Shown: piece after piece, positions 28,201-36,997 of the stretch
Layout of the letters: each line of letters opens with the position of its first letter
How positions within the stretch are numbered: position 1 is the first letter of the stretch
Source of the DNA: Ferruginibacter sp.
GTDB taxonomy: Bacteria > Bacteroidota > Bacteroidia > Chitinophagales > Chitinophagaceae
NCBI GenBank assembly: GCA_013141115.1
Contig: JABFRP010000003.1
Coordinates: 372,001-436,000 of the forward strand
Direction of reading: 5' to 3'
DNA length: 64,000 nt
The notes under the pieces: generated by a model
The model's database searches: none
Told to the model about the DNA's origin: nothing
The model's input: only the letters and a program-made list of their open reading frames with translations
Position numbers and translations under genes: made by a program

Positions 28201-30853
28201 GATTAAAGGAAATGAATTCAATAATTTTACAAAATATGGCATCAGGACTTTTGCTAACTGCAGTAACTGGATCATTGACAGCAATCATTTTTACCGCACC
28301 AGCACACCTGCTTATTATTCCTCCAATTACAGTGCAATCAGCACTATGGGAGGCGGGCATACTATCAGCAATAATTATATTGGCGGGCAGGCCCCGTTTT
28401 GTGCGGGCGCTGCCATGAGTTTTGAAAATAATCCCTCGTCTGCCATTACAGGAATTACTTCGATTGGTTATACCGGCAACCCCGTTAACATTATCTCTGG
28501 TAATACTGTAGATAATATTACAATGGGGCTTACTTTTGCAGCAAGGGCAACCACATTTTACGGTATCAGTGCCAGCAATAATACCTGTATCATTAAAAAC
28601 AACACCATTGGTAATCCGCAAAGTGCCACAGCCACCATTGTTCCATTAGCATCCTTTATTTCCGGCATCGTTGCAAACGGAACCGGCAATAAAGAAATAC
28701 GCGATAATATCATTACCAGTATCACCAACAAGCAGGGAGGAGGCCCGGATTATGATAATATATCGATGACGGCAATTTCCGGGGGTGACAATGCTCCAAT
28801 ACCCAATATCTCCAACCAACCCAATATCATTTCCGGGAATAAAATATTTAATTTTCGCACTGTTAACAGTACTACTGCAGGAAGCAGGACTATTGGGATT
28901 GCCTGTGGCAGCGGCTTTAATAATATTATTGAAAAGAACATCATCTACGATCTGTCCCGGGAATCGGGAACCGTAACCGGCATACAATATGCAAATGGCG
29001 ACAGTTCAGGCCTTACCGTTATACAGCGTAACAGGATGTATAATTTTTATGTAAGAGATAATTTTCTCGGCATTGTTAATGGAATAGGATTAGAAGAAGT
29101 ACGCAGCAGTGTAGATATCATCAACAACCAGGTTACCCTTAATAACAATGATGTGGCAAATGGTATTACCATTAATGGTATTTATGAAAACGGCCCGGTT
29201 TCCTATGTGCCTTATCCCAACTCTAAAAAAAGAATATTGTATAATACGGTAAGAATCGGTGGTACCAGTAGCGGCACCACAGGCATCAGTGCTGGTTTAT
29301 ACCTCAACAATGGGTCCAATGGATTGAACAGGGAAGTGTACAATAATATTTTTTTCAACGAAAGAACCGGCGGATCACTGGGCAATTATGCAGTACGCAC
29401 TTATGGCAGTACGCAACAGCCTGCGTTACCAAACACCAGGGCCAATTATAATTATTATGTATTGGCGGATACGTTGAGTTTTTTTCAGGGTAATAGCTTT
29501 CCACTGTTCGTTACTAAAACATGGTCGGGTTGGAAAAACTATTTTAATTTTGACGATTCCAGTTATATAGGAATGCCGGCTGATGTGCCTTCATCAAGGT
29601 TGTTTGTGAACAAAGTAACCGGTAACCTCAATATTAATATTAACGATTCCATTTGTTGGCAGGTAAATAACAAGGCCAAACCTTATGCAGCAATTACTGC
29701 CGACTACGACAGCCTGGTTATCAGGTCAACCGCAATAATCAATGGCCTTACCGATATAGGGTCTGATGAATTTATCACCAATTTACCGGAGCCCGGCAGT
29801 TTCTGTGCTGGTACTGGTACAAGCTTAACCTCTAATATTACCGGCAACACTTACCAGTGGCAGCAAAAAATAGGCAACAGCTTTGTGGATATTATCAACA
29901 ATATCAACTATTCGGGTGCAACAACGGCTAAGCTAACGCTTACCAATGTACCCTTTTCATGGAATGGGCAGCAATACCGCTGTATGGTAAATGGCAGCAG
30001 TTTTAGTCAAACTTTTACCATTATTGTAAACCAAACGCTAACTACCACGCTTGCCATCAGCACTCCGGTAACTACGGCATGTTCAGGTAGTACCGTAACA
30101 TTTACCGCTACAGCCACTAATACGGGAGCAGCTCCGGTATACCAGTGGAAGAAGAATGGCCAGAATACCGGAACCAATAGTGCAGTGTATACCAGCAATG
30201 CGCTTATCAACGGAGATGTGATCACTGCTGTATTAACCACGGGACTTGCCTGTACCAGCAGCCAGGTTACTACCAGCAATGCCATTACAATGACCATTAC
30301 GCCATCATTAAATACTTCGGCAACCATTAGTGGTACTACCGATGTACCTAATTCCAACCCGGTAACGTTGCTTACATTGGCAGTAGTAAACCAGGGTTCC
30401 AACCCAACTTACCAATGGCAGGATAGCAGCAGTGGGGCAGGCTGGAAAAATATTGCAGGCGCTATCAATACTACGCTGAATTATACATTGCTGGTATCGG
30501 GTACTAAAATTAGGTGTAATGTAACTTCTACTAATAGTTGCCTGGGGTTAAATGTTGCAGTGAGCAATACACTGGAGTTAACGTTAAAATCTGGTATTGT
30601 TGGCGGCTCAGGTTTAAGACTTTTTCCTAATCCGGTAAAGACTATTTTAACCATTGACAGCTTGAGGCTTGGTGATGAGTGGCAAAATTTAGAGGTCATT
30701 ACTGCGTATGGTGCACAAGCGCTGTCCATTAATATAATCAGTAACAACGGCAGTGTGAACATTAATGTAACCACATTGCCGCCCGGCATATACTTTGCTG
30801 TGCTTACACGTAAAAATGGAACAAGAGAGTATTTGAAATTTATTAAGATATAA
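25235..30853 (+). CDS. Giant T9SS type A cargo with GEVED and beta-helix domains
   Basis: 1872 residues with a signal peptide ending near LRAQ. The first 160 residues (GEDFESTFPPANW, WIYTRG, YKLSYWYKI) form a MAM/choice-of-anchor-like domain. Two Ig-like and GEVED domain pairs follow; the GEVED motifs are GEVEDYSVNI near residue 412 and GDIEDYTVNI near 651. Residues about 860-1500 are rich in short NN and IIS turns, a right-handed beta-helix. Ig-like domains (TYQWQQK, VYQWKKNG, TYQWQDS) lead to the sorting domain LFPNPVKTILTID from about 1795 to the end. The sorting domain sends it through the T9SS and anchors or releases it at the surface. The binding target is unknown; adhesion or polysaccharide binding is inferred. 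Confidence 0.9.
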   Translation: MPCFKASTKILLFILLMCSFESLRAQVIFGEDFESTFPPANWTLFNYSSSNPWEQGAAGTGLNGSRSMAQYTTDVNSDAWIYTRGVTLTSGINYKLSYWYKISPLQVIGKLKVVLTNGVPPTNTTTTTVLHDLSFINNTVYQQGNDVFTVPVSGIYYIGFNAYTSPNQYALHVDSIVLQQTSGATCSGTPPVGTPTAVSTICPDSSFVLSMTGIVAGAGVGYQWQVSDAGQNNFVNIPGGTSEKFTTTQKINKDYRCIATCSFTGLSSTSNIISVTSPAVCYCAPYGSNCTQAAIQNVTFGGINNSSGCGSPTGYSNYATTVAAATVAAGATVPIAVTVGNGQQQYLTVGIDFNKNGSFDAGEVYSVGNGIGQTIFGTIAIPATAPAGITRMRLRIANNYYSPDNCVLFGNGEVEDYSVNITPYICTGTPVPGFMTGPSYVCSGTAFTLNVAGTFTGNVVQWESSPAGANNFTAIPGANTQSLTTSQTSSNDYRCRISCVASGTTAVSTVRAVTTPVLCYCLISNGCINSSYNITNVAFAGINNSSTCLTTGDYTSTVAPATVNAGASTPITVTVAGGTNSSAVAVWIDYNKNGSFEAAEFTAVGTYAAAASFTASVFIASNALPGNTRMRVMRRVGSPLTGTDACNAFAGDIEDYTVNIVAAPIAIYFTPFKDTLYNSTITIRARIVQKDVGINITNPLQPKLWGKRQGTTVWKSFDGQLASGTSNDGNWDFAVNQEVLGLRRNGCDSVQFYFVAQDLNAPPNIGYLPETGAAHSNVNTPVTPPAIPFGYRLKPRMKDTIYVSSGDCRYRSLTAANGLFQDIKTKRLEGNLTILIESDITEDGSHELNKYGINGFTVKIRPASNSLKTIGGNAFYGLIQLDNVKNVLIDGSFNGTGRYLKFDNQETSSMLTDSINVLVIRNSCDSITIRNSIFQHKSYLISPATAGETTLLLKNSNKNIFILNNYFTNNGTSFPERHIASAGANNNVTIKGNEFNNFTKYGIRTFANCSNWIIDSNHFYRTSTPAYYSSNYSAISTMGGGHTISNNYIGGQAPFCAGAAMSFENNPSSAITGITSIGYTGNPVNIISGNTVDNITMGLTFAARATTFYGISASNNTCIIKNNTIGNPQSATATIVPLASFISGIVANGTGNKEIRDNIITSITNKQGGGPDYDNISMTAISGGDNAPIPNISNQPNIISGNKIFNFRTVNSTTAGSRTIGIACGSGFNNIIEKNIIYDLSRESGTVTGIQYANGDSSGLTVIQRNRMYNFYVRDNFLGIVNGIGLEEVRSSVDIINNQVTLNNNDVANGITINGIYENGPVSYVPYPNSKKRILYNTVRIGGTSSGTTGISAGLYLNNGSNGLNREVYNNIFFNERTGGSLGNYAVRTYGSTQQPALPNTRANYNYYVLADTLSFFQGNSFPLFVTKTWSGWKNYFNFDDSSYIGMPADVPSSRLFVNKVTGNLNININDSICWQVNNKAKPYAAITADYDSLVIRSTAIINGLTDIGSDEFITNLPEPGSFCAGTGTSLTSNITGNTYQWQQKIGNSFVDIINNINYSGATTAKLTLTNVPFSWNGQQYRCMVNGSSFSQTFTIIVNQTLTTTLAISTPVTTACSGSTVTFTATATNTGAAPVYQWKKNGQNTGTNSAVYTSNALINGDVITAVLTTGLACTSSQVTTSNAITMTITPSLNTSATISGTTDVPNSNPVTLLTLAVVNQGSNPTYQWQDSSSGAGWKNIAGAINTTLNYTLLVSGTKIRCNVTSTNSCLGLNVAVSNTLELTLKSGIVGGSGLRLFPNPVKTILTIDSLRLGDEWQNLEVITAYGAQALSINIISNNGSVNINVTTLPPGIYFAVLTRKNGTREYLKFIKI

Positions 30854-31000
30854 AACCAACCTGCACCAGTATGTTTCCGATAAAAGTTGTTACTGTTGTC
30901 ACCTGGATTCTGTAGGTATTGAGCAAAGTGGAAGGATAATTGGGCTATACATCAAAATAAAATAGCGCAGCTTCTCCCGGCACCTACGGTCTTTTGTCAC

Positions 31001-31095
31001 AGGCGCTGAACGCCTGACGCCAGTCTTTCTACGGAAGGCGAGTGGCGTCAAACAGTTCCGGGCGGTCCTGAGCGCAGCCGAAGGATAACCGCATT
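31001..31095. repeat. REP-like hairpin cluster
   Basis: Two stems in series: AGGCG-CTGAA-CGCCT (31001-31015) and TGACGCCA (31015-31022) with TGGCGTCA (31043-31050). The inner part CGCCAGTCTTTCTACGGAAGG and the following CAGTTCC, CTGAGCGCAGCCGAAG and ATAACCGCA match the repeats at 18436-18500 and 20054-20120. The gap from 30854 to 31142 holds no gene. Confidence 0.75.
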
Positions 31096-31142
31096 ATACA
31101 TTTACAGAAAAAGTAAAGCCTAACAACCAATAACATTCTTCA

Positions 31143-32480
31143 TCACTCCAACCTCGAAAAAATTATCGATGGGCTGCTGGTGCTGTAAGCGCCGCCTGTC
31201 CAATACGCCGCCACATTCATCAGCATAGCTTTTTTACCCTGTGCATCCCAGGCTATTGTAGCAAACTTGCTGTCGTAACGGGTTAGGGTAGACAGGGAAG
31301 TAGGATAACCACCCAGGCCAATAAACTCTTTGTGAAAAAACTTTTCTTTAGCCGCATTTTTGGTTAGCCCTGTATTGGTCCACACCCCATTTTTATAAAA
31401 GCTGCCAAAACATTCGGTGCTTCCGCTAATAGTACCCGCCTGAAAGCTGATAGCCATTTGCCCAAAAGGCCCTTGGCTGGTTTGGAAAGTACTGATTTTA
31501 ACGCCCTGCTTTTGAATGGCCGCCAGTACAGTTGTTATTTTTGTAGCCGGGTTATAATCCCATATCTGTTCGCTTTCTAAAGTAGCAGCGGCGGGTTTAA
31601 AAATAATATGTTCCGTTCCCTTGTCATCTAAAAGTATGGCGGCCGGGGCATTAAAATTATTGAAAGTGGAATATTTAGGGTAAGAGTAAATGACCTCCGA
31701 AATTTTACCATCAAAATATTTTACCTGCTGCATATTATCATGCACTTCTTCAAAAACCAGGTGTGGAATATTATTGGCATCTACATAACCATTTAAATTG
31801 ATAGCGCCTTCCTGCGGCGGTGCACCACCCGGGTAAGCAGGTGCAGCAGGGGTATTTAAATCTGTAATGGCGCTATGGCTTGTTCCATTTAATGCAACCA
31901 CCCTTAAGTAATCGGCATAGTACCAGGTTGCCCAACTGTTTTTAATACTTTCCGGGCTCAGCTGTGTCCAGAAGATCATTACATCTCCTCTTGGAGTAAC
32001 AGTGGCAAACCAACTGTTTTGCGCCTGTTCATTTTCGTTCAATTGCACCGCTTCACTCCATCCAGTTCCCTGCAATACTTTATAAAATAGTGTGCCGAAT
32101 GTATAGCCTCCCGGCCCATCCAATGTTACACTTGGTATGGGGTAGTTACTTTTTTTATTGCCATAGCGTTTCCAGATGGCATAAATATTCCCGGCTATAT
32201 CCTGTAATATCCTGGGATAGCCTGCGCCGTTCCCTGAATTATCGTTACTGATATTAACTGCCTTGCTCCAGGTAACACCTTTGTTAACTGATGAGGCATA
32301 ATAAATAAATGTTGGTTTGCCATGGTCGGGGCTTTCCTGGAAAACGGCATGGTACTTTCCGCTTTTATCAATCAACAGGTCCACTAACCCGGCTTTTTCA
32401 AACTGAGATAGGGTTTGCCCAAAAGAATTAAAAAAGATATTGCATAAAAAAAATAAGGACAACAGTTTTTTGTTCGTCAT
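31143..32480 (-). CDS. Secreted BNR/sialidase-like protein
   Basis: 445 residues from ATG 32480 (MTNKKLLSLFFLCNIFFNSFGQ, a signal peptide); an ATG 18 nt upstream adds only MQQKPC. The chain has propeller-like segments with KSGKYHAVFQES, YYASSVNKGVTWSKAVNIS, GNIYAIWKRYG and similar strands that alternate observation and comparison motifs, as in BNR/sialidase-type folds. No sialidase FRIP or Arg-triad motif is obvious, so catalysis is not claimed. There is no T9SS tail. It is a single gene that converges on the giant cargo gene with a REP-like block between. Confidence 0.7.
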   Translation of the reverse strand: MTNKKLLSLFFLCNIFFNSFGQTLSQFEKAGLVDLLIDKSGKYHAVFQESPDHGKPTFIYYASSVNKGVTWSKAVNISNDNSGNGAGYPRILQDIAGNIYAIWKRYGNKKSNYPIPSVTLDGPGGYTFGTLFYKVLQGTGWSEAVQLNENEQAQNSWFATVTPRGDVMIFWTQLSPESIKNSWATWYYADYLRVVALNGTSHSAITDLNTPAAPAYPGGAPPQEGAINLNGYVDANNIPHLVFEEVHDNMQQVKYFDGKISEVIYSYPKYSTFNNFNAPAAILLDDKGTEHIIFKPAAATLESEQIWDYNPATKITTVLAAIQKQGVKISTFQTSQGPFGQMAISFQAGTISGSTECFGSFYKNGVWTNTGLTKNAAKEKFFHKEFIGLGGYPTSLSTLTRYDSKFATIAWDAQGKKAMLMNVAAYWTGGAYSTSSPSIIFSRLE

Positions 32481-32858
32481 ACAAGGTTTTTGCTGCAAGA
32501 TATTAATGTGCCATATAATTCATATACCCACCAGCACGGATAAAAGTTTTTATTTTGTTATTGGCCTCATCAATGGCGCAGCTATTCCGTAGCATCACCT
32601 GTGTTTAATAAATCTGCCTTGCTGCGTCTGTTTTTAAAACATGCGTAACAAAGCAGTTCAAATACTTTTTCTCCATTGGTTAAAAACCAAATGCCGGCAT
32701 AAAAAATAACAGCAGCAATTATTTGTGGTTTAGCCCTACCCGTTTTTTGAATTATGTATCATAATGAACCTTTTTTAACTGAAAATTAAACTATAGCCTC
32801 ATGCCTTCGATCGCAATACGGTCGCTTTTTTTATTGGTAGTTTGTTGTTTTTCGTTCC

Positions 32859-32917
32859 AGCGGGGTTTTCGCACTATAATCGTTTAAACGTAAAGGAATA
32901 ACTGCGAAACCCCGCTG
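32859..32917. repeat. Imperfect palindrome, copy 2 of the 37-bp repeat
   Basis: CAGCGGGGTTTTCGCA (32859-32874) pairs with TGCGAAACCCCGCTG (32903-32917) apart from one unpaired base. The right part, 32881-32917, matches 24809-24845. TTTAAACGTAAAG lies in the loop. The remainder of the 32481-33020 gap shows no gene that I can support and no clear -7 box for the GH9 gene. Confidence 0.75.
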
Positions 32918-33020
32918 GCTATTTTTAATCGTTTTCACTATAGTATTTAGCACTATTTGTTTTATCTTCATCCATTAGCGAACGGGTAAATACACAACCA
33001 TTATTTATTTTAAAACTAAC

Positions 33021-35555
33021 ATGACAAAAGGAAAATTTTTCTCCCTTGCAATGCTGCTGCTGGCAGCATTTAATGCTGCTTCGGCCCAGGATTTAAAACT
33101 CAATAAACTGGAGTATTTTGAAACGCAGGGCGTTAATGTGCTGGTGTACAACAACCTTTTTACCGGCGGTTTCAATGATGAAAAGAATGCGGGCATAGAA
33201 TTGATTCACCATGGTGTAAGAACGGCGCAGGGTGGCGCTGTGCGGCTTTCCAACACGCCGGAGCAGTGGGACCTGGTACCCAATATCTCTAACCGTAAAG
33301 TAAACGCTGCGGCCAAAACCATCGAGGCTACATTAAAGTATGCAGATTACAATTTTGAATCCAGGGTGGTAGTAACGGCAAAGGGTAAAGGCGTGGAGAT
33401 ATCGGTGTATCTTGATAAACCCATTCCCAAAGAGCTGGAAGGAAGTGCCGGATTTAACCTGGAATTTCTGCCCTCACAATACTGGCAAAAAGCCTATTTG
33501 ATGGATGGACGGTATAACCGGTTTCCACGTTATGTGGTGGGCAACAGCACCACAAGGCCCAACAGCGAAAAACCAAAACAATTTAAAGGCTATAAAACTT
33601 CCGACGACAGGGGCACAGGAAAATACATTGATCCGCTTCCGCTGGAAACCGGCCACAGCTTCATTCTTGCACCGGATGAACCTTCACGACTGGTAAAAAT
33701 CACTTCGGCCGATGCCGACCTGATGCTTTTTGACGGTCGGATGCTGGCGCAAAATGGTTGGTTTGTTGTTCGCAGTTTATTGCCTGCAGGAAAAACTGGC
33801 AAGGTATTAACCTGGACGGTTGAACCAAACGCTGTTAATAATTGGGTACGGGAACCAAATATAGGTTTCTCCCAGGTAGGCTACCTCCCATCGCAACAAA
33901 AAGTGGCGGTGATTGAACTGGACAAAAAAGACAAACCGCAAGCCACTTCATCGCTGTATAAAATAGGCAGCGACGGTACCGCTGCCAAAGTATTCACCGG
34001 CACTATTGCCCCCTGGGGTGATTATTTTAAATACCATTATGTAAAATTTGACTTTTCCTCCGTTAAGGCACCCGGCATTTATTATATTCAATATGGAAAT
34101 TTTAAAACCAATAACTTTTTAATTCAAAACAATGTTTACGATAAAATTACCGATGCCACCAGCGATGTATGGATCCCGATTCACATGGATCACATGTACG
34201 TAAACGAGGCATACCGGGTATGGCATGGCGAGCCTTTTAAAGAAGGTTATCGCCAGGCTCCGCCAAACACCGATCACTTCGACCTTCATGACCAGGGTCC
34301 AACGACGGATACAAAATATCAAGCGCTCGAACTGATCCCCGGCTTAAACGTAGGCGGTTTTTTCGACGCCGGAGATTTTGATATAGAGACCAATTCAAAC
34401 ATCAACGTGGTGCAAAATTTCGTTCGCACATGGGAATACTTTAAGCCATTGCGTGATCAGACTTTTGTGGATCAGAAGCAACGCTATGTTGATTTGCACC
34501 GGCCCGATGGAACGCCGGATGTATTACAGTTTATTGAGCACGGAACAATGAACCTGGTGGCCCAGGCCGAAATTATCGGGCACATGACACAGACGCTCTC
34601 CAACTCAGTACTTGACAATTACCATCACCTTGGTGACGCAGCCTCATCAACAGATGGGCTACCTTATAATCCTAACTTAGGTCCTTACGAAGTAGCTGCT
34701 GATGGCCAGTCCAGCGGAGTAAAGGATGACTTATGGGCATTCACCAGCCGTAACCCCAGCCTTGACCTGGACGCAGCCACGATGTTTGCCGGAGCAAGCC
34801 GGGCTTTGAAAGGTTATAACGATGATCTTTCTGCGAGAGCACTGCTACAGTCAAAAAGGCTACTCAAAGAGGCAACAGAATTACTGGCCAATAAGCCGCA
34901 GGACAGTGGTCGCAGAGTATGGGGGGCAGCGGCAGATATTTCCACCAATCTGCAATTGTATATCGCCACCGGGGAGCAGCAATACATCAATAAATTTCAG
35001 CAGCTCTTATGGCCTGCATTGGACCGCAACGTTAATTTCATCCTGCTTACGGCGTTAAATGCCATACCACATTTAGATGCATCTTACAAAGAAAAGCTGC
35101 GGCCTTATGTGGTAAAGTACAATGATTATATCAAAGGGCTTGAAAAGGATAATCCCTACGGTGTGCCTATTGGCCTTGGCAACTGGGCAGGCAATGGCGC
35201 TGTTACAAGCTTTGGTACCACCATCTGTTTTGCCAGCAAATATTACCCCGAAGTGGTGGATGCAAGCCATGCTTACAAAGTGAGCAACTGGTTATTTGGC
35301 TGCCATCCATATCATAATTATTCGTTCGTAGCAACGGTTGGGGCTACCCGCCCCAAGGCAATGTTTTATGGTAATAACAGGGCCGATTTTTCTTTTATCC
35401 CGGGCAATGTTGCTCCCGGTGTTTTATTCAGAAAACCAGATCACTTTGAGAACTACGATGACTGGCCATTTTTTTGGGGACAAAACGAAGGAACGATTGC
35501 GGGCAATACGGGTTATTTAATTTTCGGATCTGCTTTTAAGAATTTGGGGAAATAG
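33021..35555 (+). CDS. Glycoside hydrolase family 9 endoglucanase-like enzyme
   Basis: 844 residues with a signal peptide (MTKGKFFSLAMLLLAAFNAASA). Residues about 25-270 are an extra N-terminal beta domain. An Ig-like CelD-N domain follows (IGFSQVGYLPSQQKVAVIE, about 285-385). The GH9 (alpha/alpha)6 barrel then carries GGFFDAGDFD at 445-453 with the base aspartates Asp449 and Asp452, GCHPYHNYSF, NNRADFSF and the proton donor Glu823 in WGQNEGTIAGNTG. GH9 enzymes cut beta-1,4-glucans. No T9SS tail or dockerin is seen, so it may be periplasmic. It is the first of four plant-cell-wall genes to 40331. The family call is firm; activity on cellulose versus mixed-linkage glucan is open. Confidence 0.93.
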   Translation: MTKGKFFSLAMLLLAAFNAASAQDLKLNKLEYFETQGVNVLVYNNLFTGGFNDEKNAGIELIHHGVRTAQGGAVRLSNTPEQWDLVPNISNRKVNAAAKTIEATLKYADYNFESRVVVTAKGKGVEISVYLDKPIPKELEGSAGFNLEFLPSQYWQKAYLMDGRYNRFPRYVVGNSTTRPNSEKPKQFKGYKTSDDRGTGKYIDPLPLETGHSFILAPDEPSRLVKITSADADLMLFDGRMLAQNGWFVVRSLLPAGKTGKVLTWTVEPNAVNNWVREPNIGFSQVGYLPSQQKVAVIELDKKDKPQATSSLYKIGSDGTAAKVFTGTIAPWGDYFKYHYVKFDFSSVKAPGIYYIQYGNFKTNNFLIQNNVYDKITDATSDVWIPIHMDHMYVNEAYRVWHGEPFKEGYRQAPPNTDHFDLHDQGPTTDTKYQALELIPGLNVGGFFDAGDFDIETNSNINVVQNFVRTWEYFKPLRDQTFVDQKQRYVDLHRPDGTPDVLQFIEHGTMNLVAQAEIIGHMTQTLSNSVLDNYHHLGDAASSTDGLPYNPNLGPYEVAADGQSSGVKDDLWAFTSRNPSLDLDAATMFAGASRALKGYNDDLSARALLQSKRLLKEATELLANKPQDSGRRVWGAAADISTNLQLYIATGEQQYINKFQQLLWPALDRNVNFILLTALNAIPHLDASYKEKLRPYVVKYNDYIKGLEKDNPYGVPIGLGNWAGNGAVTSFGTTICFASKYYPEVVDASHAYKVSNWLFGCHPYHNYSFVATVGATRPKAMFYGNNRADFSFIPGNVAPGVLFRKPDHFENYDDWPFFWGQNEGTIAGNTGYLIFGSAFKNLGK

Positions 35556-35583
35556 AAACGTTGGATGAAATAAGCTACAAATT

Positions 35584-35937
35584 ATGCTCGATAAACTTGC
35601 CATGTATGAACAGGATTATGGAATGAAATTCCCAAAGGCTTACAAGGATTTCTACACCTCATGTGAATTGAATACACCGGCAAATCTTATAGGTACAGAT
35701 CTTATAAATCAATATTCAGAGTTGAAAAAATGGGCTGTTGAGCTTCTTCAGGAACATGGGCTTCCAAATACTTTACAAAGTGACGACTTTGTATTTATGA
35801 TGCACCAGGGTTACACATTTTGGTATTTCAAAGCAGATGGCAATGAAAATCCAGCGGTTTATGGTTTCTCAGAAGTTGACATGAAGATAAAGGAGCACGG
35901 GTTTTTAAAGAAGTTTTTGCAGGAAATTTTGGGATAG
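35584..35937 (+). CDS. SMI1/KNR4 (SUKH)-like small protein
   Basis: 117 residues, no signal peptide. The pattern MYEQDYGMKFPKAYKDFYTS, then SDDFVFMMHQGYTFWYFKA, NPAVYGFSE and a final FLKKFLQEIL is that of SUKH/SMI1-KNR4 proteins, many of which are immunity proteins to secreted toxins. It begins 28 nt after the GH9 stop and runs in the same direction as two further small genes. No toxin gene is adjacent. The fold call is fairly good; the immunity role is inference. Confidence 0.72.
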   Translation: MLDKLAMYEQDYGMKFPKAYKDFYTSCELNTPANLIGTDLINQYSELKKWAVELLQEHGLPNTLQSDDFVFMMHQGYTFWYFKADGNENPAVYGFSEVDMKIKEHGFLKKFLQEILG

Positions 35938-35957
35938 AAAATCCAGACCGCTATACT

Positions 35958-36335
35958 ATGGAAAAAAGCGAAATTGAGTTACAGTATGTCTTTGATGAGC
36001 TTCATCAATTTTCAATAACCGACAAAACAAAATTCCTTGAAGTTTTGCTTTTTTATTTTACACTTGCCGGCCGGGGAATATGGTCAGACAGCGTACAAGC
36101 AGATACAGCAAAGGTCAATGCTTTTAAATGGATGAATGAGTTACTCCATAGAATTTGGACTATACATTTTGAATTGCATCAAGGGAAAGACCATGACAGC
36201 ATTAAGAGGTTGTTTGAAAACATGACGCTCTATGGTGCACAATCAGATTTGCTGAGTATGCATTTACAACCAACAATTTTAGGAGCGCTAGAAACCTTTA
36301 GAAAAGACGGTAATCAGGACAAACCATCAAGATGA
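35958..36335 (+). CDS. Hypothetical helical protein
   Basis: 125 residues, cytoplasmic by appearance. Features visible are an N-terminal acidic helix (EIELQYVFDELHQF), a hydrophobic FLEVLLFYFTLAGRGIW segment and WMNELLHRIWTIHFEL. I do not recognise a family. The stop region overlaps the start of the next gene (the ATG at 36332 lies inside the last codons), which indicates translational coupling. It starts 20 nt after the SMI1-like gene, so the three are probably one operon. By position it could be a second immunity-like protein. Confidence 0.7.
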   Translation: MEKSEIELQYVFDELHQFSITDKTKFLEVLLFYFTLAGRGIWSDSVQADTAKVNAFKWMNELLHRIWTIHFELHQGKDHDSIKRLFENMTLYGAQSDLLSMHLQPTILGALETFRKDGNQDKPSR

Positions 36336-36836
36336 AAAACTGGCTTTTTTTATTTTCGACGATTTACACGTTTAATGTCTTTTCGCAGGATACATTGTCA
36401 CTGCACCAAATAAGATTTAATCAAATCAGGAGTATCCGTTATAGTTTACCAGCGGGAGCCCAAACCTCAATCTATGAGGATACTGCTTTCAATTATTTTT
36501 TAACGCAAAAGAAAAATGTTGTACCCTTTTTAATTGAAAAAATCGCTGATACAACTTTTACAAATGTTGAACGAAGAAGTACTGCTGGTTTTATATAAGA
36601 AGGGAGATCTTGCGATTATTCTTTTAAGTGCGATAACGTCCATTCCCTATGCTTCTATCACCAAAATTCAATGGTGCCTTTGTTGCGAAGCAGGCTATTT
36701 ACCAGTTAATTTTCTTGCTTATGTTGATAAAAACAGGTTGGATTTTCAATTGAAATATAAAGCTTATTATTCCGAACAAGAGCGAAAGAAAAACCTTAAA
36801 AGAAAAAAGAAGCGGCCGTTCAATACTGGCCTGTAG
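36332..36836 (+). pseudogene. Hypothetical secreted protein with one frameshift
   Basis: Two adjoining frames join into one 167-residue protein if the T4 run at 36589-36592 is read as T3: ERRSTAG then LYKKGDLAIILLSAITSI. The N-terminus (MKNWLFLFSTIYTFNVFSQ) is a signal peptide. The C-terminus ends in a basic KKNLKRKKKRP tail. The region with a paired cysteine (WCLCCEAGYLPVNF) is unrecognised. It overlaps the preceding gene by four bases. As written, the protein stops at 36598; either it is a pseudogene or the run length is wrong. Confidence 0.6.
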
Positions 36837-36997
36837 TTTTCAGGCACCTGTTTTTTTTAAAAGCACTTTAAATTTATATAATCATGTCTTTTTTTCAGGA
36901 CGTTTTTTGTATAAATAAAACCTTCTTATCTAACTTTATAAAACGACTATTGACTATCTTTCCAGAACAACATTCGCAAACATTTTAAGGATCAATT

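Noticed and set aside
28058..28621. A 187-codon frame opposite the giant T9SS cargo.
   Set aside because: Antisense to the beta-helix repeats; the low-complexity DNA keeps opposite frames open by chance.
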